Positions 17,388 through 26,151 of a stretch of DNA of 64,000 nt are shown piece after piece (position 1 is the first letter of the stretch; each line of letters opens with the position of its first letter). The notes beneath the pieces are model-generated. The model was given only the letters and a program-made list of their open reading frames with translations, searched no databases and was not told the origin of the DNA. The DNA is from JAGVJT01 sp964471225 (GTDB lineage Bacteria; Pseudomonadota; Gammaproteobacteria; Legionellales; Legionellaceae). The stretch is from contig CAYYEZ010000062.1 of the NCBI GenBank assembly GCA_964471225.1, positions 1 through 64,000 of the forward strand. Direction: 5' to 3'. The position numbers were made by a program, and so were the translations under genes.

Positions 17388-17538
17388 TGTGGATTTTTTT
17401 AGTTATTTTGTTTGAGTATACACTGCACTTCTTATATTTTTCCACTGATTCAGGAACTATCGATAACATCAAAATGAACTTGAGTATAAAAGATGCTCTA
17501 TGGTAAGCTTGCATGCTAAAGTTTAACCTCTCTATGTT

Positions 17539-18501
17539 ATGAATTTCTGCAATTTGGGCCTAGCCGTCATCGAAACAGAGGCACAAGCCGTGTTCGAGCT
17601 TGCCTCGCGTCTTGATGAACGCTTCGATGAAGCTTGTCAATTACTACTCACCTGCCACGGGCGCGTTGTCGTCACAGGCATGGGGAAATCTGGCCATATC
17701 GGCAAAAAAATTGCTGCGACCTTGGCAAGCACAGGCACGCCCGCTTTTTTTATGCACCCAGGAGAGGCAAGCCACGGAGACGTCGGCATGCTCACGAAAA
17801 ACGATATCGTGCTTGCGATTTCTCACTCCGGCAACACGAACGAAATTATCACTTTAATCCCAACAATTAAGCGATTATCGATTCCATTAATTTCTCTCAC
17901 AGGCCAACCCAATTCGACACTTGCGCAAGCATCTAATGTGCATCTTGATGTCAGCATTAGACAAGAAGCATGCCCGTTAGGGCTGGCACCGACAACCAGT
18001 ACTACAGTGGCTTTGGTGATGGGTGATGCACTTTCCGTCGCATTACTACAGGCGCGTGGTTTTACCGCGGATGATTTTGCACGCTCTCATCCCGGCGGAA
18101 GTTTGGGGAAAAAACTTTTACTCAAAGTTGAAGATATTTTTCACGCAGGTCAAGCCGTTCCTGTGGTCTCTGAAAGCGTGAGTGTGAGGGAGGCTCTGAT
18201 TGAAGTCAGTGCAAAAAAACTAGGAATGACTTGTGTCGTTGATCACCAAAACAAACTCGTAGGCGTCTACACTGATGGTGACATTCGCCGCACACTGACC
18301 GGTGATTTTGACATCAATACAACCCCACTTAAAGACGTGATGTCACGACAATATCAAACTATCTCGCGCGATGCTCTCGCAGTAGGGGCGCTCTCTTTGA
18401 TGCAGCAACACTTGATTACGTCACTCGTGATTGAAAACGAGGAGCACAATCCTGAGGCAGTACTCCATATTCACGACTTACTGCGCGCCGGAGTTATTTG
18501 A
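17539..18501 (+). CDS. kdsD: D-arabinose 5-phosphate isomerase
   Basis: Converts ribulose 5-phosphate to arabinose 5-phosphate, the first step of Kdo synthesis for LPS core. The 320 residues comprise an N-terminal SIS domain (VVVTGMGKSGHIGKKIA, then MHPGEASHGDVGM and SHSGNTNEII) and two CBS domains from about residue 205. The GMGKSG and HSGNT motifs are characteristic. It begins the plus-strand kds-lpt operon; kdsC follows seven bases after its stop. Confidence 0.95.
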   Translation: MNFCNLGLAVIETEAQAVFELASRLDERFDEACQLLLTCHGRVVVTGMGKSGHIGKKIAATLASTGTPAFFMHPGEASHGDVGMLTKNDIVLAISHSGNTNEIITLIPTIKRLSIPLISLTGQPNSTLAQASNVHLDVSIRQEACPLGLAPTTSTTVALVMGDALSVALLQARGFTADDFARSHPGGSLGKKLLLKVEDIFHAGQAVPVVSESVSVREALIEVSAKKLGMTCVVDHQNKLVGVYTDGDIRRTLTGDFDINTTPLKDVMSRQYQTISRDALAVGALSLMQQHLITSLVIENEEHNPEAVLHIHDLLRAGVI

Positions 18502-18508
18502 GGAAAAT

Positions 18509-19039
18509 ATGATGAACGAACTCATTGAAAAAGCAAAAAAAATTAAATGTGTTATTTGCGATGTGGATGGTGTACTCACTGATGGGACACTTTATCTTGA
18601 CGCGACAGGTAATGAAATGAAAGCCTTCCAAGTCTTAGACGGTGTTGGCTTAAAGCTCCTGATGTTCGCGGGCATTGAAGTGGCTGTCATTACAGGAGCG
18701 GTCACCTCAATTATCGATCACCGTATGCAACAATTAAAAATTACCCATTACTTCAAGGGGCAAGTCAACAAACAAGTTGCCTTCGACACACTAAAGTCTC
18801 GTTTAAATCTCAGTGAAGAAGAGTTTGCCTATATTGGGGATGACCTGCCTGATTTACCGATCATTCAGCAAGTCGGTTTCGGTGTTGCCGTAGCTAACGC
18901 CGTTGAACAAGTCAAAAGTGCGGCTCAGATGGTCACACAGCAATTCGGTGGTCGAGGAGCGGTACGTGAGGTGTGTGATTTTATCCTACACGCTCAAGGC
19001 AAATTCGAGCAGGCACTCGATACCTACCTTACCTCTTGA
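18509..19039 (+). CDS. kdsC: 3-deoxy-D-manno-octulosonate 8-phosphate phosphatase
   Basis: HAD-superfamily C0 phosphatase (no cap) that removes phosphate from Kdo-8-P. About 176 residues. Motif I is CDVDGVLTDG (Asp18, Asp20), and the later acidic motif is YIGDDLPDLPII. The frame extends upstream to 18431 within kdsD, but the ATG at 18509 has GAGG five bases upstream and gives the family length. Its TGA stop overlaps the lptC start (TGATG). Confidence 0.95.
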   Translation: MMNELIEKAKKIKCVICDVDGVLTDGTLYLDATGNEMKAFQVLDGVGLKLLMFAGIEVAVITGAVTSIIDHRMQQLKITHYFKGQVNKQVAFDTLKSRLNLSEEEFAYIGDDLPDLPIIQQVGFGVAVANAVEQVKSAAQMVTQQFGGRGAVREVCDFILHAQGKFEQALDTYLTS

Positions 19040-19605
19040 TGATGAGTCGATTAAAGCATCCCTTTTTACTTAGCGCGCTTGCCGCGCTCCTTTTTTATTT
19101 CGGATTCAACTTTAAAATAGATCTTCCCAAAGTCACTTCGAAAAATGCACTGGAAAAACTGAACGATTTGCATATCACAGGGCTCAAAGTACAATTTTTT
19201 GATACGGAGGGACATCAAACACACGCCGTAACAAGCCCCAGACTAGAACATATTCCGCACCACGATACCTATCAACTATACTCGCCTCATCTCACCTTCA
19301 CACCGATAGGTAAACCACACTGGCGAATTGACTCAGACGAGGCCATTGCAAGAGAAAGAGGGGAAGAAATTATACTGTCTCATCATGTGGTACTCAGGCA
19401 TGCCCCCTTTCAAACACATCCAGCAGGACGTATTGAAACTGAAAAGCTTACCTTTTATCCTAAACAAAATTATGCAATGACAGACGAGGCAATCACGTGG
19501 AGGCAACAAGACAACCGTGTATTTTCTCAAGGGATGAAGGCTTATTTGAATGAAAATCGAGTGGACCTCTTTCAGGCTAAGGCAAGGTATGAGCCGACAA
19601 CATAG
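19039..19605 (+). CDS. lptC: LPS export bridge component LptC
   Basis: About 188 residues with one N-terminal membrane helix (LLSALAALLFYFGFNF) and a periplasmic beta-jellyroll domain that takes LPS from LptBFG and passes it to LptA. Similarity to LptC is mostly in HITGLKVQFFDTEGHQTHAVTSPRLEHI and DEAITWRQQDNRVFSQGM; the family is poorly conserved, so position between kdsC and lptA is the main support. Start at ATG 19039, overlapping the kdsC stop; 19042 is equally possible. Confidence 0.9.
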   Translation: MMSRLKHPFLLSALAALLFYFGFNFKIDLPKVTSKNALEKLNDLHITGLKVQFFDTEGHQTHAVTSPRLEHIPHHDTYQLYSPHLTFTPIGKPHWRIDSDEAIARERGEEIILSHHVVLRHAPFQTHPAGRIETEKLTFYPKQNYAMTDEAITWRQQDNRVFSQGMKAYLNENRVDLFQAKARYEPTT

Positions 19606-20068
19606 CCTCGCACTGTTGCTTTTTACATCAACATTACACGCCACACCCATCAATATCAGTGCGGGGTTTGCTTCGATTGATCAAAATACACATGAGCATT
19701 TGTTTCGCCAGGAAGTACAAATAGATGACGATCATCAGCACTTACGCGCCGCCTGGGTGAAGGTCACAACAGACCAACAGAATCAACTTGTGCAGGCTGT
19801 CGCTCATGGCGATCACAATACAGCAGCACATCTTTGGTCAACAGAAAAAGAACCCTCTCTTCATGCCTATGCAAATGAAATCCAGTATTACCCGAAAGAG
19901 CATCGTGTTATTTTGACTGGGAACGCGCATCTTGCTCAAGGAAAAAATTCATTTTCCGCCCCTAAAATCACTTACAATACACTGACTCAACATATTGTAA
20001 GTGAAGCCCAAGGGGATCAACGAACAACAATTATATTAGACCAAGACCATGACGCTCTTATCCGCTAA
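19589..20068 (+). CDS. lptA: Periplasmic LPS-transport protein LptA
   Basis: About 159 residues: a short signal peptide (HSLALLLFTSTLHA) and an OstA-like beta-jellyroll domain that forms the periplasmic bridge for LPS. The family pattern is visible in YANEIQYYPKEHRVILTGNAHLAQGKNSFSAPKITYNTL. The start at 19589 follows AAGG and puts the signal peptide at the N-terminus; it overlaps the lptC end by 17 bases. Its own end overlaps lptB by 20 bases, so all three are coupled. Confidence 0.92.
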   Translation: MSRQHSLALLLFTSTLHATPINISAGFASIDQNTHEHLFRQEVQIDDDHQHLRAAWVKVTTDQQNQLVQAVAHGDHNTAAHLWSTEKEPSLHAYANEIQYYPKEHRVILTGNAHLAQGKNSFSAPKITYNTLTQHIVSEAQGDQRTTIILDQDHDALIR

Positions 20069-20774
20069 ACATTTAAAAAAATCCTTTAAGGGACGCACCG
20101 TCGTCAATGACATCAGCCTGCATATTGCTCGTGGTGAGTGTGTCGGCTTATTAGGCCCAAACGGCGCAGGAAAAACCACATGCTTTTATTTATTAGTGGG
20201 ACTTCTCAAGACAGATGAAGGTGAAATTCTGCTAGATAATCAGCCCATTACTAAAACGACGATGGATGAGCGCGCCACATTGGGTCTCGGATATTTACCA
20301 CAAGAAGCGTCTGTTTTTCGAAAATTATCCGTACAAGACAATATTCTTGCGATTTTACAATTAAGAAAAGATCTAACGCGCAGCCAACAGAAGCAACGCA
20401 CAGAAGAGCTCCTCGAAGAGTTCCATCTTACTCCCATCAGAAACACACTTGGGATGCGACTTTCTGGTGGAGAACGCCGACGTGTCGAGATTGCACGCGC
20501 GCTTGCTATCAACCCGAATTTCATTCTCTTGGATGAGCCTTTTGCTGGTGTGGACCCGATTTCGGTCATCGACATAAAAAAAATCATCGAGCATTTGTGT
20601 GAATCTAACATCGGCGTACTGATTACAGACCATCATGTACGAGAAACGCTTGCTATTTGTCAGCGTGCCTATATCATGAACCAGGGTAAACACTTATGTG
20701 AAGGCACGCCCGAAACTATTTTAGCGAATCAAGAGGTACGCACAGTCTATTTGGGTGAAGAGTTCAAACTTTAA
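20049..20774 (+). CDS. lptB: LPS-transport ATPase LptB
   Basis: Cytoplasmic ATPase driving LPS extraction by LptFG, 241 residues. Walker A is GPNGAGKT (36-43), the signature is RLSGGERRRVEIARA, Walker B is FILLDEPFAGVDP, and the switch His is in VLITDHHVRETL. All are characteristic of LptB. In E. coli rpoN and hpf follow; here the operon stops and glutaminase comes next. lptF and lptG are not in the window. Confidence 0.96.
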   Translation: MTLLSAKHLKKSFKGRTVVNDISLHIARGECVGLLGPNGAGKTTCFYLLVGLLKTDEGEILLDNQPITKTTMDERATLGLGYLPQEASVFRKLSVQDNILAILQLRKDLTRSQQKQRTEELLEEFHLTPIRNTLGMRLSGGERRRVEIARALAINPNFILLDEPFAGVDPISVIDIKKIIEHLCESNIGVLITDHHVRETLAICQRAYIMNQGKHLCEGTPETILANQEVRTVYLGEEFKL

Positions 20775-20824
20775 GAACCTGTGCTAGATTTGAAGTATAA
20801 CTTATCTTTCTATATTTAATACAA

Positions 20825-21751
20825 ATGACTACAATCACTATTGAACTTCTCAAAAAAATTGTCACCAAAGCACAGCGTAACCAGGAAGGCGACACGGCCA
20901 ATTATATTCCTGAGCTTGCCAATGTTAACCCCAATATCACCGCAATTGCGGTGCAACCTCTTGGTGAGCCCAGTGTTGTGTTCAGCAACACCGCGCTCCA
21001 TCCAGTGACCTTACAAAGCACAGGCAAGATGGTTCCACTCATTGGATTACTAGAAGAAAATGGTCCAGAAAAAGTACTTGAATGGGTCAAGGTTGAGCCT
21101 TCTGGAGATGATTTTGCATCGATTACACAACTCGAGCAATTCGGCCCTAAACCATCAAACCCGATGTTGAATGCCGGAGCAATTACGCTTTGCTCACACA
21201 TTCCGGGTCATAGTGAGGCCGCTTTTGGTTGGCTTGATGCGTGGGTGCAACGTTTATTTAATCAAACTCTACGCATTAACCCCATGGTTTTTGCCTCAGA
21301 AAAGGCTACAGGGGATAGAAACCGCTCGCTGGCTTATCTTTTGAAAAGTCGTAAGCATCTTGAAAAAGATGTACCTAATACACTCGATCTTTATTTCAGC
21401 TTATGCTCTTATGAAGCAACCCTCGAGCAAATGCTTTATCTTCCCACACTCTTAGCAAATAAAGGCAAAGATCCGTTCACCGATAAGCAAGTCATTTCTC
21501 TAAGCACTTGTCAAATTACGTTAGCGATTATGGCTACCTGTGGCTTATACGATGAGACAGGCACACACATGGTGCGTACGGGCATGCCTGCAAAAAGTGG
21601 CGTGTCAGGATACACTATCGCAAGCGTACCGAACAAAGCAGGAATCGCAGTCTTAAGCCCAAGAGTCAACAAAAAAGGCAACAGTATTCGTGGAGAGATT
21701 ATGCTCGAAGAGCTCTCTAAAGTGACTGGATGGCATTTTGCAAATCCTTAG
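20825..21751 (+). CDS. glsA: Glutaminase
   Basis: Hydrolyses L-glutamine to glutamate and ammonia in the cytoplasm. The 308 residues match the bacterial GlsA family, which has a serine beta-lactamase-like fold. The SxxK active-site motif is Ser65-Thr-Gly-Lys68 in LQSTGKMVPLIGLLEENG, and NPMLNAGAI, the segment around FASEKATGDRNRSLAYL, and SGVSGYTIASVP are also conserved. No ribosome-binding site is visible before the ATG. It pairs with serine dehydratase downstream; both release ammonia and feed carbon from host amino acids, and may also counter acid. The gap to the next gene is 37 bases. Confidence 0.95.
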   Translation: MTTITIELLKKIVTKAQRNQEGDTANYIPELANVNPNITAIAVQPLGEPSVVFSNTALHPVTLQSTGKMVPLIGLLEENGPEKVLEWVKVEPSGDDFASITQLEQFGPKPSNPMLNAGAITLCSHIPGHSEAAFGWLDAWVQRLFNQTLRINPMVFASEKATGDRNRSLAYLLKSRKHLEKDVPNTLDLYFSLCSYEATLEQMLYLPTLLANKGKDPFTDKQVISLSTCQITLAIMATCGLYDETGTHMVRTGMPAKSGVSGYTIASVPNKAGIAVLSPRVNKKGNSIRGEIMLEELSKVTGWHFANP

Positions 21752-21788
21752 GGTATGATTCGTGACGACCATCCTTTAAGGTAAAACA

Positions 21789-23165
21789 ATGAACATTAGC
21801 CTATTTGACTTATTCTCTATCGGCATTGGACCTTCAAGCTCACATACAGTAGGCCCGATGCTCGCTGCACATGCTTTCATTGAGAAGTTAGAAAAAGAAA
21901 ATGTGTTTGAAAAAACAGCTCGTATTCAAGTCAAGGTCTATGGTTCACTTGCATTAACCGGTAAAGGGCATGCCACTGATAAAGCGATTTTAAATGGCCT
22001 CGAAGGACAACTTCCTGACACAGTCGCACCCGAATCCATGGGACCTCGGATGGCGCATATTTTAAAAACACGCACATTATGCTTAGCGGGTAAAAAAAAT
22101 ATTCCTTTCAATGAAGAGCATGATTTTCCGTTTTTACAAAAAGAATTATTACCAAAGCATACCAATGGCATGCACTTTCATGCCTTTGATGCAGAAAATA
22201 CAAGCTTATGCTCGCAAATTTATTACTCAATTGGCGGTGGTTTTATTGTCACAGATGAAGAGTTTTCCTCATCGAATGAAAACACATCCCCTCTCCCTTT
22301 TCCTTTTGACACAGCCGACGAGCTTTTAAGCGCATGTCGCAAACATCATCTCACCATTGCCGAACTCATGCAAAAAAATGAGCTGACTTGGCGTAGCTTA
22401 AGTGAAATTGAAACAGGTATTTTAGGCATCGCAGGCGTCATGAATACTTGCATTGATAACGGCTGCCAGCATGAAGGCATCCTTCCTGGCGGACTCAATG
22501 TAAAACGCCGAGCGCCTGATTTGTATCGTAAACTCAATAATAAAGGAGGCGTATGTAGTATTTACGAAGACTCTGACGTCATGAATCGCCTGAATCTCTA
22601 TGCGATGGCTGTGAATGAAGAAAATGCAGCAGGTGGACGCATTGTCACAGCCCCAACAAACGGTGCCGCAGGCATTATTCCTGCCGTATTGCGTTACGCG
22701 GAAGACGCGCACAAAAAAAATCAAAATGAAGATATCTTTACTTATTTTTTGACTGCAGCCGCCATCGGTATTCTCTATAAAAAAGGTGCATCTATTTCTG
22801 GTGCTGAAGTAGGCTGCCAGGGCGAGGTGGGTGTGGCATCGAGTATGGCTGCAGCAGGCCTAACCGCGATACTGGGTGGAACAATCGAGCAAATCGAAAA
22901 TGCTGCTGAAATTGCAATGGAGCACCATCTGGGCATGACCTGTGATCCGGTCATGGGGTTGGTACAGATTCCATGCATTGAACGCAACGCCATGGGTGCG
23001 GTCAAGGCCGTGAACGCCTGTCGCATGGCCCTCATCGGAGATGGTCAACATCACATCTCTCTCGACAAAGTCATCCGCACCATGAAACAAACCGGAAAAG
23101 ACATGCAAACCATCTATAAAGAAACATCTTTAGGCGGACTTGCTGTGAATCTTGTCGAGTGCTGA
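21789..23165 (+). CDS. sdaA: L-serine dehydratase (single-chain iron-sulfur type)
   Basis: Deaminates L-serine to pyruvate using a [4Fe-4S] cluster. The 458 residues combine the beta and alpha domains in one chain, as in E. coli SdaA. The N-terminal GIGPSSSHTVGPM motif binds substrate. Cluster cysteines are in the C-terminal half, in the context AEVGCQGEVGVASSMAAAG, MTCDPVMGLVQIPCIERN; GGRIVTAPTNGAAGIIP is also typical. Serine is a main carbon source for Legionella-type bacteria, consistent with the inferred lifestyle. Confidence 0.96.
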   Translation: MNISLFDLFSIGIGPSSSHTVGPMLAAHAFIEKLEKENVFEKTARIQVKVYGSLALTGKGHATDKAILNGLEGQLPDTVAPESMGPRMAHILKTRTLCLAGKKNIPFNEEHDFPFLQKELLPKHTNGMHFHAFDAENTSLCSQIYYSIGGGFIVTDEEFSSSNENTSPLPFPFDTADELLSACRKHHLTIAELMQKNELTWRSLSEIETGILGIAGVMNTCIDNGCQHEGILPGGLNVKRRAPDLYRKLNNKGGVCSIYEDSDVMNRLNLYAMAVNEENAAGGRIVTAPTNGAAGIIPAVLRYAEDAHKKNQNEDIFTYFLTAAAIGILYKKGASISGAEVGCQGEVGVASSMAAAGLTAILGGTIEQIENAAEIAMEHHLGMTCDPVMGLVQIPCIERNAMGAVKAVNACRMALIGDGQHHISLDKVIRTMKQTGKDMQTIYKETSLGGLAVNLVEC

Positions 23166-23411
23166 TGCATCAATTAAGAAAAATCGATCACTCCTGAAGT
23201 AAGACCTGAGCGTAGCCAACGATCTGAACTTGATTGGAGTTGAACCGATTTTAGGGCATAACTAGAGTTGCAAAAAACTCAAAAAGATCATATTCAAATC
23301 AAAAAGAAAAAATAATTCTCTAAAATAGTCTAAAATCAAGATATAGGAGCTCCTGTAGGCGATGGTATCTTGAGCCCGTCATGGAGCCACGGCTTGTTTT
23401 GGAGAACAGAC
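23166..23411. other. Intergenic region before the Ala/Thr-rich unknown gene
   Basis: About 245 bases, AT-rich in the second half. It holds a direct repeat TCTAAAAT at 23319-23326 and 23329-23336 (period 10, one helical turn) that could be a tandem operator or include a -10 element. No terminator for the serine dehydratase gene is evident. Confidence 0.35.
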
Positions 23412-25346
23412 ATGTGGAAAAAAAGAGAAGAGCTAGATGAAGTAATCAAGACAGAGGAGATAAATGCAAAGGTCTTCCGTCACATAGGCCCAGAGATTAG
23501 TAAGATAACGGACAGAGAACAGCTAGAAACACTTTTGAAATGGGATTTAAAAAAGCTTGAAGAAAATATTCGTAGACTCGGAATTCCCGATGGAACAGTG
23601 TTAACAAACGATGAAATGCAATACATTTGGTACGCAATTCATGATGCTGCATTGGCAAACGACATGCTAGCATCCTCACTCCCCACGCCTCCATTGACTC
23701 CACCTCCGGAGATTGAAGCAAATGCAACGACGACAGAAATATTGTCTCAGCAATACGAAACTCTGAACGAAGCTGAAAGAATGAACTTTAGAGAAGTTCT
23801 CTTTACTAACGGGTCGAATCCAGAATTAGCCACACGACAGTCATTTAGCTCACTGAAACGACTATTGCAAAGTTTACTCATCCTCGTTGGAAGAGGCAAT
23901 GGGGATGCGGTACGCATTTTACCCCAGGTTCAAGAATCGATTACTAAACAAATATTAGGAGTTGAATATAGCTCATTAAACGGCAACGATCAGGTCAATC
24001 AAGAGTTAAGATCTCTTTTTAGAAATGCTCTAATCAACTTGTCAGAAGAAGAGAGAACCAATTTACTTGAAAGCCAAGGCGCAGAATCGCTGCTGGCTTT
24101 GTCAGATGACTTAAGAAGCGTGATCAGTCATAAAGATACAGCGCGTCTGGGAGAAGAGGACGGACCAGGACTTCTTACACAAAAAAAGATAGACAACTAC
24201 ACTGCTATATTAGAAATAGCTGAGGCATCACTTGACAAGATAATTCAAGCCGAAATTTCAGAACGAGAGGATGAAGATTTAGATGAAGGGGTTTTCAAAG
24301 AGATACCTCTAGATGATGAAAACGTGCATCGATCTAGCCTACCACTTCCTGGCTACATAGAAGTAAAAAAAGCTGAAATCATAGAGTCAAACAAAAAGCT
24401 TCAAGCTGATATAGCGAAGCTTCCCGTTTCTTCAAAAAACAAAAAGTTGATTTTAGATCACATGATAGCTCTAAAAGCAAACTTAGCGGTACTAGAAGCA
24501 AAAGCTGAGGCTGGAACTATCACTGAACAAGAAAAAGCGGTTTACGACAAAGGTGCAAGCTTGCTTTCTAAATTTGACAGCTGCATTCGAGATAAAGAAT
24601 TCTCTGGTACACTAAAAAATCCTAAAGTGTGTAACGAGTTTGTGAAGATGCTAGAAAGTGCTGCGGAATTATCCAAAGATCCGCAAAATCCAAACGCAAA
24701 AGCGGTTGCACAGCTGATCGAAACGACAAAAAAAGATCAAAAAAGCTTTACGCCCCGGCAAGATGCTGCATGGAAGGCTTTAAAAATAGCAGCAGTAATT
24801 TTTCTTAAGGTAGTTGTAGCGTGCGCCATCCTAGCACTCGTTGCTGCGGCGATATATTTTACTGCCGGTGCAGCAATACCTCTCGTATCAGCATTATTGG
24901 CACCTGCGGCATCAATGATAGGAGGAATCGGAAGTACTATCGTTGCTACTGGCGCCACTGCAGCCGCAGCCACCGCCACGGTCGCAACGACCGCCGCTGC
25001 GACTACAGCTGCGACTGCAACAGCGGCAGCTGCGACCGTAACAGCGACAGCGACGACAACCGCTGCCACAGCAGCAACACTCGCCGCAGCACACCCTATC
25101 ATAGCTGGCGCAACTCTTGGTGTAGGCGCTGGTGGCTCAGTACTTGGTACAACAGTTGCCGTCACTCGAAAAATTGAGAGAGGAGCCGCAACAGAAAGAA
25201 CTATTCGGGATATGAAAAAAGATCTTGAAGACACTTTAAAACCATATATAGCTGCTGCTAAAGAAGCAAAAACAGCTACTGATCCTGCAGCCAGTAGAAA
25301 AGAAGATGGAGATGAGGCTACTCCAACTACCCTGAGCCGTAGATAA
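23412..25346 (+). CDS. Unknown protein with coiled N-terminal region and hydrophobic Ala/Thr-rich C-terminal region; effector candidate
   Basis: About 644 residues, family unknown. The ATG at 23412 has GGAG seven bases upstream and is clearly better than the longer frame from 23370. Residues 1-450 are hydrophilic and mainly helical (for example ESNKKLQADIAKLPVSSKNK). Residues about 456-505 are strongly hydrophobic (VIFLKVVVACAILALVAAAIYF plus a second segment), enough for two membrane passes. Residues about 512-560 are almost only Ala, Thr and Val, followed by a glycine-rich hydrophobic stretch and a charged tail. Low-complexity Ala/Thr helices next to membrane segments suggest a membrane-inserting host-directed protein. 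The composition differs strongly from the neighbouring operons. Function is not assigned. Confidence 0.8.
   Translation: MWKKREELDEVIKTEEINAKVFRHIGPEISKITDREQLETLLKWDLKKLEENIRRLGIPDGTVLTNDEMQYIWYAIHDAALANDMLASSLPTPPLTPPPEIEANATTTEILSQQYETLNEAERMNFREVLFTNGSNPELATRQSFSSLKRLLQSLLILVGRGNGDAVRILPQVQESITKQILGVEYSSLNGNDQVNQELRSLFRNALINLSEEERTNLLESQGAESLLALSDDLRSVISHKDTARLGEEDGPGLLTQKKIDNYTAILEIAEASLDKIIQAEISEREDEDLDEGVFKEIPLDDENVHRSSLPLPGYIEVKKAEIIESNKKLQADIAKLPVSSKNKKLILDHMIALKANLAVLEAKAEAGTITEQEKAVYDKGASLLSKFDSCIRDKEFSGTLKNPKVCNEFVKMLESAAELSKDPQNPNAKAVAQLIETTKKDQKSFTPRQDAAWKALKIAAVIFLKVVVACAILALVAAAIYFTAGAAIPLVSALLAPAASMIGGIGSTIVATGATAAAATATVATTAAATTAATATAAAATVTATATTTAATAATLAAAHPIIAGATLGVGAGGSVLGTTVAVTRKIERGAATERTIRDMKKDLEDTLKPYIAAAKEAKTATDPAASRKEDGDEATPTTLSRR
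24946..25095 (+). repeat. Low-complexity GCN/ACN codon tract
   Basis: About 150 bases in which nearly every codon is Ala (GCN) or Thr (ACN), with Val interspersed. Third positions vary, so selection appears to act on the protein and not on a simple DNA repeat. The reverse strand gives a spurious long Val/Ala frame here. Confidence 0.7.
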
Positions 25347-25374
25347 CGAAAATTAAACAATCACTGAGAATCAC

Positions 25375-25416
25375 TTGACTAAACAGTTGGAGATCACTAA
25401 AATCTTCAACCTGTTT
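25375..25416 (+). promoter_or_regulatory. rpsU operon promoter overlapped by an imperfect dyad
   Basis: TTGACT (25375-25380) and TAAAAT (25398-25403) are separated by 17 bases, a very good sigma-70 promoter for the rpsU-yqeY-dnaG-rpoD operon. An imperfect dyad, AAACAG...CTGTTT (25381-25416) with inner arms TTGGAGAT and ATCTTCAA, spans the spacer, -10 and start region and could be an operator. Confidence 0.65.
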
Positions 25417-25446
25417 GGTCTAATTTAAATTTTTGAGGGTTACTGA

Positions 25447-25674
25447 ATGCCAAGTGTTCGCGTGAAAGAAGGCGAAAATCCTGAGTATGCACTGCGTCGT
25501 TTTAAGCGCTCTTGCGAAAAAGCAGGTCTTTTAACTGAGCTTCGACGTCGTGAATTTTACGAAAAGCCTACTGCTGAGCGTAAACGCAAGCAAGCCGCTG
25601 CTGTAAAACGTCACTTGAAAAAAATTTCTCGTGATGTTGTAATGAGCAAGTCTTGTAAAAGACGCCGTAAATAA
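25447..25674 (+). CDS. rpsU: 30S ribosomal protein S21
   Basis: Small basic protein of 75 residues of the small ribosomal subunit, involved in pairing the 16S 3' end with mRNA leaders. The family pattern is clear (RVKEGENPEYALRRFKRSC, REFYEKPTAERKRKQAAA). The ribosome-binding site GAGGG lies about nine bases before the ATG. First gene of the macromolecular-synthesis operon. Confidence 0.97.
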   Translation: MPSVRVKEGENPEYALRRFKRSCEKAGLLTELRRREFYEKPTAERKRKQAAAVKRHLKKISRDVVMSKSCKRRRK

Positions 25675-25692
25675 CTAAGTTTAGAATTTCTC

Positions 25693-26148
25693 ATGACTCA
25701 AAAAGAACGGTTGCAACAAGACATTAAAGAAGCCATGCGCGCCAGAGACAAGCAAAAACTCGACGTGCTTCGCCTTATTTCTGCAGCCGTTAAGCAAATT
25801 GAAGTTGATGAGCGTATTGTCGTGGATGACGCGAGGCTCCTAGCTATTTTGGACAAAATGGCCAAACAACGCCAGGAGTCTATCAGCCACTATCAAGCCG
25901 CACATCGGAATGATTTAGTAGCACAAGAAAATTTTGAGCTTGAAATTATTCAAAACTATCTACCTGCCCCCTTATCTGAAACAGAAATCATGGCCATCAT
26001 CGATGCAGCTTTTGCTTCGATTTCTGTCAGCCAGCCGAGTGACATGAGCAAAATTATGGCGCACATCAAACCACATCTACAAGGACGTGCGGAGATGAGC
26101 AAGGTAAGCCAGTGGGTGAAAGATAAACTTATTCACCTCTTGGGGTAA
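25693..26148 (+). CDS. GatB/YqeY-domain protein
   Basis: Protein of 151 residues of the YqeY family, related to the tail domain of the GatB amidotransferase subunit that contacts tRNA. Motifs include LQQDIKEAMRARDKQKLDVLR and ENFELEIIQNYLPAPLSE. Cellular role not established. It is 18 bases after rpsU and three bases before dnaG; insertion between these two is common in gammaproteobacteria outside the enterics. Confidence 0.92.
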   Translation: MTQKERLQQDIKEAMRARDKQKLDVLRLISAAVKQIEVDERIVVDDARLLAILDKMAKQRQESISHYQAAHRNDLVAQENFELEIIQNYLPAPLSETEIMAIIDAAFASISVSQPSDMSKIMAHIKPHLQGRAEMSKVSQWVKDKLIHLLG

Positions 26149-26151
26149 ACC

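Noticed and set aside
24737..25360. Long minus-strand Val/Ala-rich open frame
   Set aside because: It is the mirror of the Ala/Thr codon tract of the plus-strand gene. No start signal and low-complexity throughout.
25381..25416. LexA site at the rpsU promoter
   Set aside because: A LexA box needs CTGT...ACAG about eight bases apart; here the order is reversed and spacing is far larger.
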